Made by a program: the position numbers and the translations under genes
Part shown: in pieces, positions 1 through 5,155 of the stretch
How the letters are laid out: each line of letters opens with the position of its first letter
Numbering within the stretch: position 1 is the stretch's first letter
Assembly (NCBI GenBank): GCA_050748045.1
Contig: JBOGIW010000119.1
Coordinates: 1-5,155 of the forward strand
Length of the DNA stretch: 5,155 bases
Direction of reading: 5' to 3'
Origin: CAVYVZ01 sp050748045
Lineage (GTDB): Bacteria > Acidobacteriota > Vicinamibacteria > Vicinamibacterales > UBA2999
Notes under the pieces: model-generated
Database searches by the model: none
The model's input: the letters and a program-made list of their open reading frames with translations, nothing else
Told to the model about the DNA's origin: nothing

Positions 1-4
1 GTCG

Positions 5-67
5 GTCTCTCGTCTCTGGTCTCTGGTCTCTCGTCTTTCGTCTTTCGTCTTTGGTCTCCGGTCTTTG
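5..67. repeat. Degenerate 7-bp tandem repeat (GTCTYTS-like)
   Basis: Nine consecutive heptamers are in perfect 7-base phase: GTCTCTC, GTCTCTG, GTCTCTG, GTCTCTC, GTCTTTC, GTCTTTC, GTCTTTG, GTCTCCG, GTCTTTG. Variation falls at the fifth and seventh positions, with one extra change at position six of the eighth unit. Weaker copies (GCCTGGG, TCTCGTG, CCTCGGG) seem to continue to about 95. Because the period is not a multiple of three and the strand is strongly pyrimidine-biased, this is not coding sequence. I recall similar heptamer runs between genes in Vicinamibacteria-type Acidobacteriota, but cannot verify this here. The array may begin left of the window. Its function is unknown; slipped-strand expansion is the simplest origin. 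Confidence 0.85.
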
Positions 68-187
68 GCCTGGGTCTCGTGCCTCGGGTCTATGGCGGCG
101 TGTCTCGTGTCGTGGTAGGGAAAACGCACAGGCACCGATCGGTCGGTCTGAACTCAGGTTAACGTTTCGCGTGTGCCGCGCATCTCT

Positions 188-208
188 ACCTCCGAAAGAA
201 AAGGAGGT
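188..208 (+). promoter_or_regulatory. Strong Shine-Dalgarno with possible sequestering hairpin
   Basis: AAGGAGGTG at 201-209 is a near-perfect Shine-Dalgarno, ending 3 bases before the ATG at 213, and it decides the start of the dioxygenase-like gene. ACCTCC at 188-193 is an exact reverse complement of GGAGGT at 203-208. The intervening purine loop, GAAAGAAAA, is 9 bases long, and a T-G wobble can extend the stem at 187/209. The mRNA could therefore fold so that the ribosome site is masked. The complementarity is seen directly; a regulatory role is inference, since ACCTCC could also be chance. Confidence 0.5.
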
Positions 209-212
209 GTGC

Positions 213-836
213 ATGTCAGGCCAGGTGACGCGGCGAAGGTTCGTGCAGGCGAGTCTGGGACTCGCCGGATGTGCGTTGACAGGGACAGCAGCCGTGGCGC
301 TGCAGCCGTCCGATCGCTGGACCCGCCCGGGAGGACTTGTGCCTCCGGGTGAGTGGTGAGCCGGCGGGGGGCCACGCGCCGCGGCGCGCGCAAGCACCAT
401 CGCTCACGCTGACGAACCAGGCGAGCGGCTCGTCCTGTCCGGCAAGGTCTACGCTGCCGACGGCCGCACGCCGCTGCGGGGCATCACTGCGTACGTGTAT
501 CAGACGGATGTGCGCGGCCTCTACAATCCCGAGGGGAGATACGGCGTTCCCCACCGCATCCGCGGCTGGGTGAACACGGACGACAGCGGCTACTACGAAT
601 TCACGACCATCAAGCCGGGGCACTATCCAAACCGCATCACGCCGGCGCACATCCACATGACGGTCTCTCGCGACGATACCCCCGTATGGTGGTTGCCGGA
701 AGTTCGATTCGAGGGCGATCCCCTCCTCACGGCCAACGACTACCGCCTCTCGTCGTCGGAAGGGCGCTTCGGACAGATCCGGCCGCTCGTCGCACGAGGC
801 GGCACGCTGCACTGCACCCGCGACCTCCGCCTGTAG
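213..836 (+). pseudogene. Tat-exported intradiol ring-cleavage dioxygenase-like protein, interrupted by in-frame TGA
   Basis: The frame spans 208 codons including the final TAG, with a TGA at codon 49 (357-359). The start at 213 follows a very strong Shine-Dalgarno. Residues 6-12 (TRRRFVQ) form a twin-arginine motif, followed by an Ala/Gly/Leu-rich h-region to about residue 31, as in exported members of this family. Past the TGA the same frame continues with DEPGERLVLSG and then the beta-sandwich domain. The presumed non-heme Fe(III) ligands are all present: Tyr104 (RGLYNP), Tyr138 (KPGHYP), and His146 and His148 (PAHIHM). Family members cleave catechol-type aromatic rings between the two hydroxyls; the substrate here is unknown. 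The frame on both sides is the same, so this looks like a single nonsense change (for example from TGG, CGA or TCA) or a base-call error, not an indel. Without readthrough only a 48-residue leader peptide is made. A GTG at 495 is the next in-frame start favoured by length, but it would lose the Tat signal and the first strands. Family assignment is firm; functional status is not. Confidence 0.8.
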
Positions 837-841
837 CGACC

Positions 842-1012
842 ATGAGGCTGATGATGAACCGCCATCGTATGTTCGGGGTGGCTGCCGGCGCGCTGGCGAT
901 TTCCTGTCTGCCCATCGGATCGGCGTCGGGTCAATCGGCGCCGGGCGAGTACGGACGAGCGAGCCTCAGTCGAGCCGTGGATATCGAGCTGCGCGTCGCG
1001 GCGCAGGTGTAG
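842..1012 (+). CDS. Small putative exported protein, possibly truncated
   Basis: This is a 56-residue ORF starting 5 bases after the dioxygenase-like stop, so it could be translated by coupling. Alternative starts lie at 851 and 854; a GAGG at 844-847 would suit the ATG at 854. The N-terminus resembles a Sec signal peptide: basic NRHR, then the hydrophobic stretch MFGVAAGALAISCLPIG, then Ser-Ala-Ser-Gly before a likely cleavage site. The mature part would be only about 25-30 residues (APGEYGRASLSRAVDIELRV) and I do not recognise it. Beyond the TAG the same frame runs 15 more codons (DVRRWMMAHRPGCVA) to a TGA at 1058-1060. That TGA overlaps the alternative sigma-factor GTG at 1057 as GTGA, so the original gene may have been about 72 codons long. 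It may be a real short gene, the remnant of one, or spurious. Confidence 0.4.
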   Translation: MRLMMNRHRMFGVAAGALAISCLPIGSASGQSAPGEYGRASLSRAVDIELRVAAQV

Positions 1013-1047
1013 GATGTCCGGCGCTGGATGATGGCGCATCGGCCAGG

Positions 1048-1599
1048 ATGTGTGGCGTGACGGACCAGGCCGCGGCCTGTGCGCCGGATGACGGCGATGC
1101 CAGCCTGGTGGCGGCCGCGCGGCGCGGCGATCGCGATGCGTTCGACGCCCTCTATCGGCGGTACGGCCGTATCGTGCGAGCCGTGCTGCTCGCGCGCGTC
1201 AGGTATCAGGACGTGCCGGATCTGATTCAGGATGTGTTCCTCACGGCGTGGACGAAGCTCGGGACGCTCCGGGATGACGGAGCCTTCGCCGGCTGGATCG
1301 CCGCGATCGCACGCAACCGTGCGCTGACACACGTCCGGCAGAACGTCCCGTTCGACGAACTGCAGGATCTTCCTGACAAGGCCGCGCCGTCCGCCGACGC
1401 ACTGGAGGCCATTCACATGATCAGGGCGCTGCCGGACGCGTATCGCGAGACGCTCCTCCTGCGATTCGTCGAGGGGATGACCGGACCCGAGATTGCGCTC
1501 CGCACGGGGCTCACGGAAGGATCGGTCAGAGTCAACCTGCATCGTGGACTCAAACTTCTTCGTGAGCGCATGCAGTCGCTCGCAGGGCACTCGTCATGA
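1048..1599 (+). CDS. ECF-type RNA polymerase sigma-70 family sigma factor
   Basis: The 183-residue product has the usual ECF length and two-domain layout. Region 2 covers about residues 20-98, with region 2.2 as DLIQDVFLTAW (58-68) and a 2.3/2.4 helix FAGWIAAIARNRALTHVRQ (80-98). A short Pro/Asp/Ala linker follows. Region 4 covers about 120-176, with the helix-turn-helix around TGPEIALRTGLTEGSV and the basic helix NLHRGLKLLRERM. It should direct core RNA polymerase to a dedicated promoter set. The ATG at 1048 has AGG directly abutting it, too close for a good ribosome site. The in-frame GTG at 1057 has AGGA 8 bases upstream and would make the protein three residues shorter, so it is a credible true start. 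The gene shares ATGA with the following FecR-type gene, marking the pair as co-translated regulator and partner. The subgroup and target promoters cannot be told from sequence alone. Confidence 0.93.
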   Translation: MCGVTDQAAACAPDDGDASLVAAARRGDRDAFDALYRRYGRIVRAVLLARVRYQDVPDLIQDVFLTAWTKLGTLRDDGAFAGWIAAIARNRALTHVRQNVPFDELQDLPDKAAPSADALEAIHMIRALPDAYRETLLLRFVEGMTGPEIALRTGLTEGSVRVNLHRGLKLLRERMQSLAGHSS

Positions 1600-2621
1600 C
1601 AGAGCAGGGCGTGTCTCGATCCACGGACTACCTGTGGGACCGATCTGGAGCTCCCGACGCCGAGGTCGTTCGTCTCGAACGGCTGCTCGGGCAGATTCCG
1701 GACTACTGCCCGGTTCCGGAGCTTGGGCCGTTGCCGTCCGCGCGCCCGGGCCGCGGGCTCCGCACGCTTCCCGCCGTGGCGCTCGCGGTAGCGGCGACTG
1801 TTGTGGTCGTGCTGGGCGCTGCAGCGCTACGTGTGTGGCTGACGCCGTGGACGGTTGACACGCTCGAGGGAACCGTTCGCCTGGGGCAGCAGGCCGTGAC
1901 CTCGCCGGTGCGCGTGCGCAGCGGGCATGTCATCGAAACCGGTGACGGCTCCCGCGCCATGCTCCAGGTTGGCGCCATCGGCCGGATCGAGATTGCCCCC
2001 GGCTCGCGGCTCCGGATCGTGACGACGAACCGGCGACAACACCGGCTGGCACTGGAACACGGGCGCGTGTCGGCGGTGATTGACGCCCCGCCACGATGGT
2101 TCATCGTTGACACGCCGGCGGCGACTGCCATCGATCTCGGATGCGCCTACACGCTCGAGGTCGATAGCGCCGGCCATGGCACCCTCCAGGTTCGGGAAGG
2201 CTGGGTCCAGCTCGATGGCGGGACGTACGAAGCCATCGTTCCCGAAGGCGCGATGGCGCACCTGCGATACGGACGGGGACCTGGGAGTCCCTACTACCAG
2301 GACGCCAGCGAGACATTCAAACGAGCGCTCTTCCTGATCGACTTCGGCTCCCCTGCCGACGTCGACGCGTCGCTTCCCGTGCTGCTGCACGAGGCTCGCC
2401 GTCGCGACAGTCTGACACTGCTGTCGCTCCTTCGCCGCCTCGATGAGGATCATCGCGGGCACGTGTACGACCGTCTCGTGGAACTTCTGCCCGCACCCGC
2501 AGATGTCACGCGCGACCGCGTGGTGAACGGCGATCGCGAGGCGATAGACCGCTGGTGGAAGGCACTGGAGCTCGCGCGCCCGCGAAAACTGTATCCCCGG
2601 CTCTGGGGCATGGGGTCCTGA
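1596..2621 (+). CDS. FecR-domain membrane protein, probable anti-sigma regulator
   Basis: This is a 341-residue protein whose ATG overlaps the sigma-factor TGA by four bases, so translation is likely coupled. The N-terminal segment (1-55) contains DYLWDRSGAPDAEVVRLE at residues 11-28, the short cytoplasmic segment typical of long Acidobacteriota FecR-like proteins and the likely sigma-binding part. One membrane helix lies at about 58-82 (LPAVALAVAATVVVVLGAA), preceded by Arg-rich sequence, giving an N-in topology. A FecR beta-domain follows at about 105-205: SGHVIETGDGSRAMLQVG, IEIAPGSRLRIV, LEHGRVSAVI and VDTPAATAIDLGCAYTLEV. The C-terminal 110 or so residues are rich in Leu, Asp and Arg, look helical (DSLTLLSLLRRLDED, YDRLVELLPAP), and have no function I can name, though I recall them as conserved in such proteins. 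There is no zinc-binding HxxxCxxC motif, so it is not a ZAS-type anti-sigma. Whether it inhibits or, like FecR, helps activate the sigma factor is not visible. Confidence 0.88.
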   Translation: MTEQGVSRSTDYLWDRSGAPDAEVVRLERLLGQIPDYCPVPELGPLPSARPGRGLRTLPAVALAVAATVVVVLGAAALRVWLTPWTVDTLEGTVRLGQQAVTSPVRVRSGHVIETGDGSRAMLQVGAIGRIEIAPGSRLRIVTTNRRQHRLALEHGRVSAVIDAPPRWFIVDTPAATAIDLGCAYTLEVDSAGHGTLQVREGWVQLDGGTYEAIVPEGAMAHLRYGRGPGSPYYQDASETFKRALFLIDFGSPADVDASLPVLLHEARRRDSLTLLSLLRRLDEDHRGHVYDRLVELLPAPADVTRDRVVNGDREAIDRWWKALELARPRKLYPRLWGMGS

Positions 2622-2645
2622 TCGGCGGCGCTACGGAACCTTGGT

Positions 2646-2938
2646 ATGAAGCACACGGCATCGGCAAAAAAGAGCTCAAGCGAAAGAAGTACCTCGACCA
2701 GGTCGCGGAGATCAGCCGCGAGTGGCCGGCAGTTCGCCGTCTGCATCGACAACAACGGCTACGAGGCATCGCTCGAGCGCAACAAGATCTACGTGGTCCT
2801 GGCTGACAAGGACGCCGAGCGGGAAGGCGACCTTCGCGTGATCGACGAGAGCGGAGAGGACTCCTGTTCTCGGCCGACCGTTTCGTCGCGATCGAGGTCC
2901 CCGCAGCCGTCAGGTCGTCCCTTCTGAAAGCCTCGTGA
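2646..2938 (+). pseudogene. Small conserved protein of unknown function, frameshifted
   Basis: The core reads CIDNNGYEASLERNKIYVVL then DAEREGDLRVIDESGED in the frame of the ATG at 2646. I recall this pattern (C-N-Y-ASLE-KIY-VL, VIDESGEDYLY, VPIELP) from a widespread uncharacterised bacterial family of about 70-100 residues. After GED at 2861 the frame turns into Ser/Arg/Pro-rich sequence to a stop at 2925-2927. Adding one base at about 2862 restores YLFSADRFVAIEVP and then AAVRSSLLKAS, ending in TGA at 2936-2938, the family-like C-terminus, so a single-base deletion is clear. The N-terminal part is also disturbed: 2666-2725 has protein-like composition (KKELKRKKYLDQVAEISREW) only in the -1 frame, with a switch at an A6G run and a return near 2726. 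It begins 24 bases after the FecR-type gene and ends 12 bases from the convergent oxidoreductase. Decay or uncorrected sequence error are both possible. Confidence 0.65.
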
Positions 2939-2950
2939 GCGCTGTCTGCG

Positions 2951-4135
2951 CTAGATCATCGCCTCGTCCCACACCAGCTCTCCACGCGCGAAGCGATCGA
3001 TCGACAGCGCCGACACGTCCACGGTTTCCGCGCGGCCGGTGCGTATCAGCTCGGAGACGACCTTCCCGGTCGCCGGGGCCATCATCAGGCCGTGGCCGCT
3101 GAAGCCGTTGGCCATGAAGAAGCCCTCAAGCGCGGGGTGCTCGCCGATCATCGGGTTGTGGTCCGGCGTCATCTCGTAGAGTCCTGCCCACCCTTCCACG
3201 CCGCGGACGTCGCGGAACGCGGGCACGCGCCGCACGAGGTCGGGGTAAAAGTTGGCGAGCCATCGTGAGCCGTCGCAGTCGAAGTTCTGGCCGTACGGCT
3301 CGTCGAGCTTCGTCTTCGCGAGGATGATTCGGTCGGGCTGTCCCGGCTCCACCGGATCGTCGTGGCGCCAGTGGATGCCTCCCGGATCGACCGTCATCGG
3401 CCAGCGGTACGGCCACGGCCTCGGCAGGTCGCACCGGAACAGGTGCTGTCGCATCGGCTTCACGGGCTGCTCCAGGCCGGCGAGCGCCGCGACGCGCGCG
3501 GTGAACGGGCCGCCCGCGTTGACGACGACGGGAGACTGGATACGGGTGCCGGAGGCGAGCGCCACGCCGGTGATCCGTCCGCCGGTCCGGGCCACCTCGC
3601 GCACCTCGTCGTGGACGTACTCGACTCCTGCCGCCCTCGCACCGGCCCGGAAGCCGTGCAGCACCTCCTTCGGGTTCGCGTACCCATCGTCGGTGCCCAT
3701 CAGGCCGAAGACGAGATCGTCGGCGACGAGGTCCGGCAGCATCGCGCGGATCTCGCCGGGGCTCAGGCGCCGGACGTGCGCCCCGCGCTCGGTCAGGATG
3801 TCGTGCCGGCGCTCGAACGCCGCCGCTGACGCGGCGTCCACGAGAAACAGATAGCCGCGCTGGCGAAACCAGGCGCGCGACGTGTGCCCGCCGACGCTCA
3901 TGCGGCGATCGAAGTCCTTGTAGAACGCGATGCTGTACTGGGCGAGGTGGATGTTGACCACGGAGCCGAACTGCTGCCGGATGCCGCCCATCGCGAGGCT
4001 GGACGACGACCGCGCGTACGTGGGATCGCGCTCGATGATGACGATGCGCCCGGTGAAGCCGTCCTGACGAAGGTGGTAGCCGATGCTCGACCCGACGACA
4101 CCGCCTCCGACGATGACGACCTCCGCCGCGGTCAT
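2951..4135 (-). CDS. FAD-dependent oxidoreductase, DAO family (amine/amino-acid oxidase or dehydrogenase type)
   Basis: The product has 394 residues, normal for the DAO superfamily (glycine oxidase, sarcosine oxidase/dehydrogenase, FOXRED1-like). The N-terminal FAD Rossmann motif is VVIVGGGVVGSSIGYHL (6-22), with GxGxxG at 10-15 and the ribose-binding acidic residue Glu35 at the end of strand 2 (IVIIERD). ARSSSSLAMGGIRQQF follows, the Ser-rich flavin-contact loop of this family. Near the C-terminus are MTPDHNPMIG (322-331) and NGFSGHGLMMAPATGK (342-357), the conserved FAD-pyrophosphate and active-site loop. It should oxidise a C-N bond of an amino acid or N-methyl amine, with O2, a quinone or an electron-transfer flavoprotein as acceptor; the substrate is not evident. 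The ATG at 4135 sits in an ATGA overlap with the permease stop and begins right at the Rossmann strand. The same frame stays open far upstream, but that sequence is the shadow of the permease. No good Shine-Dalgarno precedes the ATG, in keeping with coupled translation. Confidence 0.9.
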   Translation of the reverse strand: MTAAEVVIVGGGVVGSSIGYHLRQDGFTGRIVIIERDPTYARSSSSLAMGGIRQQFGSVVNIHLAQYSIAFYKDFDRRMSVGGHTSRAWFRQRGYLFLVDAASAAAFERRHDILTERGAHVRRLSPGEIRAMLPDLVADDLVFGLMGTDDGYANPKEVLHGFRAGARAAGVEYVHDEVREVARTGGRITGVALASGTRIQSPVVVNAGGPFTARVAALAGLEQPVKPMRQHLFRCDLPRPWPYRWPMTVDPGGIHWRHDDPVEPGQPDRIILAKTKLDEPYGQNFDCDGSRWLANFYPDLVRRVPAFRDVRGVEGWAGLYEMTPDHNPMIGEHPALEGFFMANGFSGHGLMMAPATGKVVSELIRTGRAETVDVSALSIDRFARGELVWDEAMI

Positions 4136-5155
4136 CGCGGCGTACCGGATTCGGTCCGCTCCGCCTGTTTCAGCGACCGCCAGAACAACACCGCGCCGAT
4201 CGCGATGATCACGAGCGCCTGGCCGATCAGGTTCACCTCGTAATTGAGCACGTTCCCGGTGCCGGCCGGCGGCACGAACACGAGCGCGAGCGAGACCAGC
4301 GTCGCCATGAACCCAGCGACAGCCGCGCCCGTCGCGGCAGGGCCCGGCCGCATCAGCCGGACGAACGCCACGAACAGGTACAGATACGGAATGAAGTAAA
4401 TCAGGATGGTGAGATTGACCAGGATGTCGTAGGCCTCCTGGATCGTCGTCTGCGCGCCGGTGACCGTGAGGAACACGCTGGCGAGGAAGATGAGCGTCGC
4501 GACGATGCCCTGGACGACGAGGGAAACGTGCGGCGTGCGATAGACCGGGTGGAGCGTCGCGAAGACGCGCGGCAGCACGTGATCCACGCCGGCCGCAAAC
4601 GGCACGCGGGCGGCGCCGGCGATCCAGCTGCTGGTTCCGCCGATGCTGCCGACGACCAGGAGCAAGGCCGTGACGGCGCCGAACCCCGGGAGCCCGAGGC
4701 GCGCCGACGCGAGATCCACGGCATCGCTGATACCGCTGCGCTCGGCGAGCGCGTCGGGAGGGAGCGCGACGAGCACCGACACGGAGCCCGCGATGTAGAC
4801 CAGCATCACGACGAAGCCCGCGATCAGGATGCCGCGCGGGATCGTCCGCTCGGGGTCTTTTACCTCCTGGCCCACGAGCGACGTGATCTCGAAGCCCGAG
4901 AAACCAAAGCACATCGCCGACCAGAGGCCAATCGTGCTCATGACGTCATCCCGCGGCCACAGCTCGGCCGGCGCGAACGATGTCGCCGAGCCGAACTTCA
5001 CGAACGCGATCGCGCCGAAGGTGATCAGCAGACCCGCGGGGATCCACACGGCATAGCTGCCGATGTTCTGCACGTGCTTGCCGCGCGTGAGGCCGATGAC
5101 GTTGATGGCGACGAGGACCCAGAGCTCGAAGAGTACGAAACCAACGGAGTAGAGC
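4132..5155 (-). CDS. APC-superfamily amino-acid/amine permease, 5' end outside window
   Basis: The frame is open to the window edge, giving 340 residues plus the stop; the first in-window codons read LYSVGFVLFELWVLVAINV. A GTG at 5073 is not a sensible start because membrane sequence continues upstream of it, so the N-terminal part (probably the first few helices) is missing. About nine hydrophobic segments are visible. WSAMCFGFSGFEITSLVGQE followed by VKDPERTIPRGILIAG is the APC hallmark in the unwound helix 6 and the following loop, with Phe-Ser-Gly-Phe-Glu at its heart. SIGGTSSWIAGAARVPFAAG and HPVYRTPHVSLVVQG match the conserved helix 8/loop part of these transporters. The charged tail WRSLKQAERTESGTPR ends the protein. 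It should import or exchange an amino acid or amine across the inner membrane. Overlap by ATGA with the flavin oxidoreductase suggests that it feeds that enzyme. The exact substrate cannot be read from the fragment. Confidence 0.9.
   Translation of the reverse strand, partial: LYSVGFVLFELWVLVAINVIGLTRGKHVQNIGSYAVWIPAGLLITFGAIAFVKFGSATSFAPAELWPRDDVMSTIGLWSAMCFGFSGFEITSLVGQEVKDPERTIPRGILIAGFVVMLVYIAGSVSVLVALPPDALAERSGISDAVDLASARLGLPGFGAVTALLLVVGSIGGTSSWIAGAARVPFAAGVDHVLPRVFATLHPVYRTPHVSLVVQGIVATLIFLASVFLTVTGAQTTIQEAYDILVNLTILIYFIPYLYLFVAFVRLMRPGPAATGAAVAGFMATLVSLALVFVPPAGTGNVLNYEVNLIGQALVIIAIGAVLFWRSLKQAERTESGTPR

Noticed and set aside
51..212. N-terminal extension of the Tat leader frame back to a GTG at 51
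   Set aside because: It would translate the heptamer repeat and place the Tat motif about 60 residues inside the protein, whereas the ATG at 213 has an excellent Shine-Dalgarno.
357..359. Selenocysteine or other recoding at the TGA
   Set aside because: The position is in a variable linker with no catalytic role, and I recognised no insertion element; I could not fold the region, so this is judged unlikely but not excluded.
366..371. G6 run just after the TGA as a frameshift hotspot or phase-variation tract in the dioxygenase-like gene
   Set aside because: The frame is the same on both sides of the run, so no length change is needed; the TGA alone breaks the gene.
1827..2462. Reverse-strand open frame of 211 codons opposite the FecR-like gene
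   Set aside because: No recognisable motif or ribosome site, and it overlaps an intact coupled gene with clear domain structure.
2938..2952. Hairpin AGCGC-TGTCT-GCGCT between the two convergent genes as a terminator
   Set aside because: The stem is only 5 bp, it overlaps both stop codons and no T-run follows on either strand; at most a weak structure.
3252..3854. Long forward-strand open frames opposite the oxidoreductase
   Set aside because: They lack ribosome sites, have Arg/Ser/Pro-rich shadow composition and lie antisense to a conserved flavoenzyme; a by-product of high GC.
2951..4912. A 653-residue reverse-strand frame running through the oxidoreductase and into the permease region
   Set aside because: The part upstream of 4135 is Arg/Gly/Pro-rich shadow sequence over the clearly real permease; the oxidoreductase starts properly at the ATG in the ATGA overlap, right at its Rossmann motif.

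Overview
The window is GC-rich DNA of bacterial type: a forward-strand block at about 5..2938 and a reverse-strand pair at 2951..5155 meet tail to tail. A run of degenerate heptamers at the left edge, a Tat-exported intradiol dioxygenase-like protein, and an ECF sigma factor coupled to a long FecR-type regulator suggest a soil Acidobacteriota, possibly class Vicinamibacteria. That placement rests on remembered gene style and composition only; there is no rRNA or marker gene here.

Forward block. A period-7 repeat (5..67) precedes a leader in which a very strong Shine-Dalgarno can pair with an upstream anti-Shine-Dalgarno. Next is an intradiol ring-cleavage dioxygenase-like gene (213..836). It has a twin-arginine signal and all four presumed iron ligands, but an in-frame TGA at codon 49 cuts it. 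A tiny exported-protein ORF (842..1012) follows after 5 bases. Its frame, read through its TAG, ends on a GTGA overlap with an alternative start of the next gene. Then come an intact ECF sigma factor (1048..1599) and a membrane-anchored FecR-domain protein (1596..2621), joined by an ATGA overlap and forming the likely regulatory pair of the region. The block ends with a frameshifted remnant of a small protein (2646..2938).

Reverse block. An APC-superfamily amino-acid/amine permease, whose 5' end lies beyond the right edge (4132..5155), overlaps by ATGA the start of a complete DAO-fold FAD-dependent oxidoreductase (2951..4135). The likely job is uptake of an amino acid or amine followed by its flavin-dependent oxidation.

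I see no mobile element, CRISPR array, tRNA or rRNA, and no convincing new multi-gene system. The most unusual points are the cluster of single-base lesions confined to the small forward-strand genes, the possible Shine-Dalgarno hairpin, and an A AAA AAG heptamer in exactly the phase needed for a -1 ribosomal shift inside the small disrupted gene (most simply decay or sequence error).
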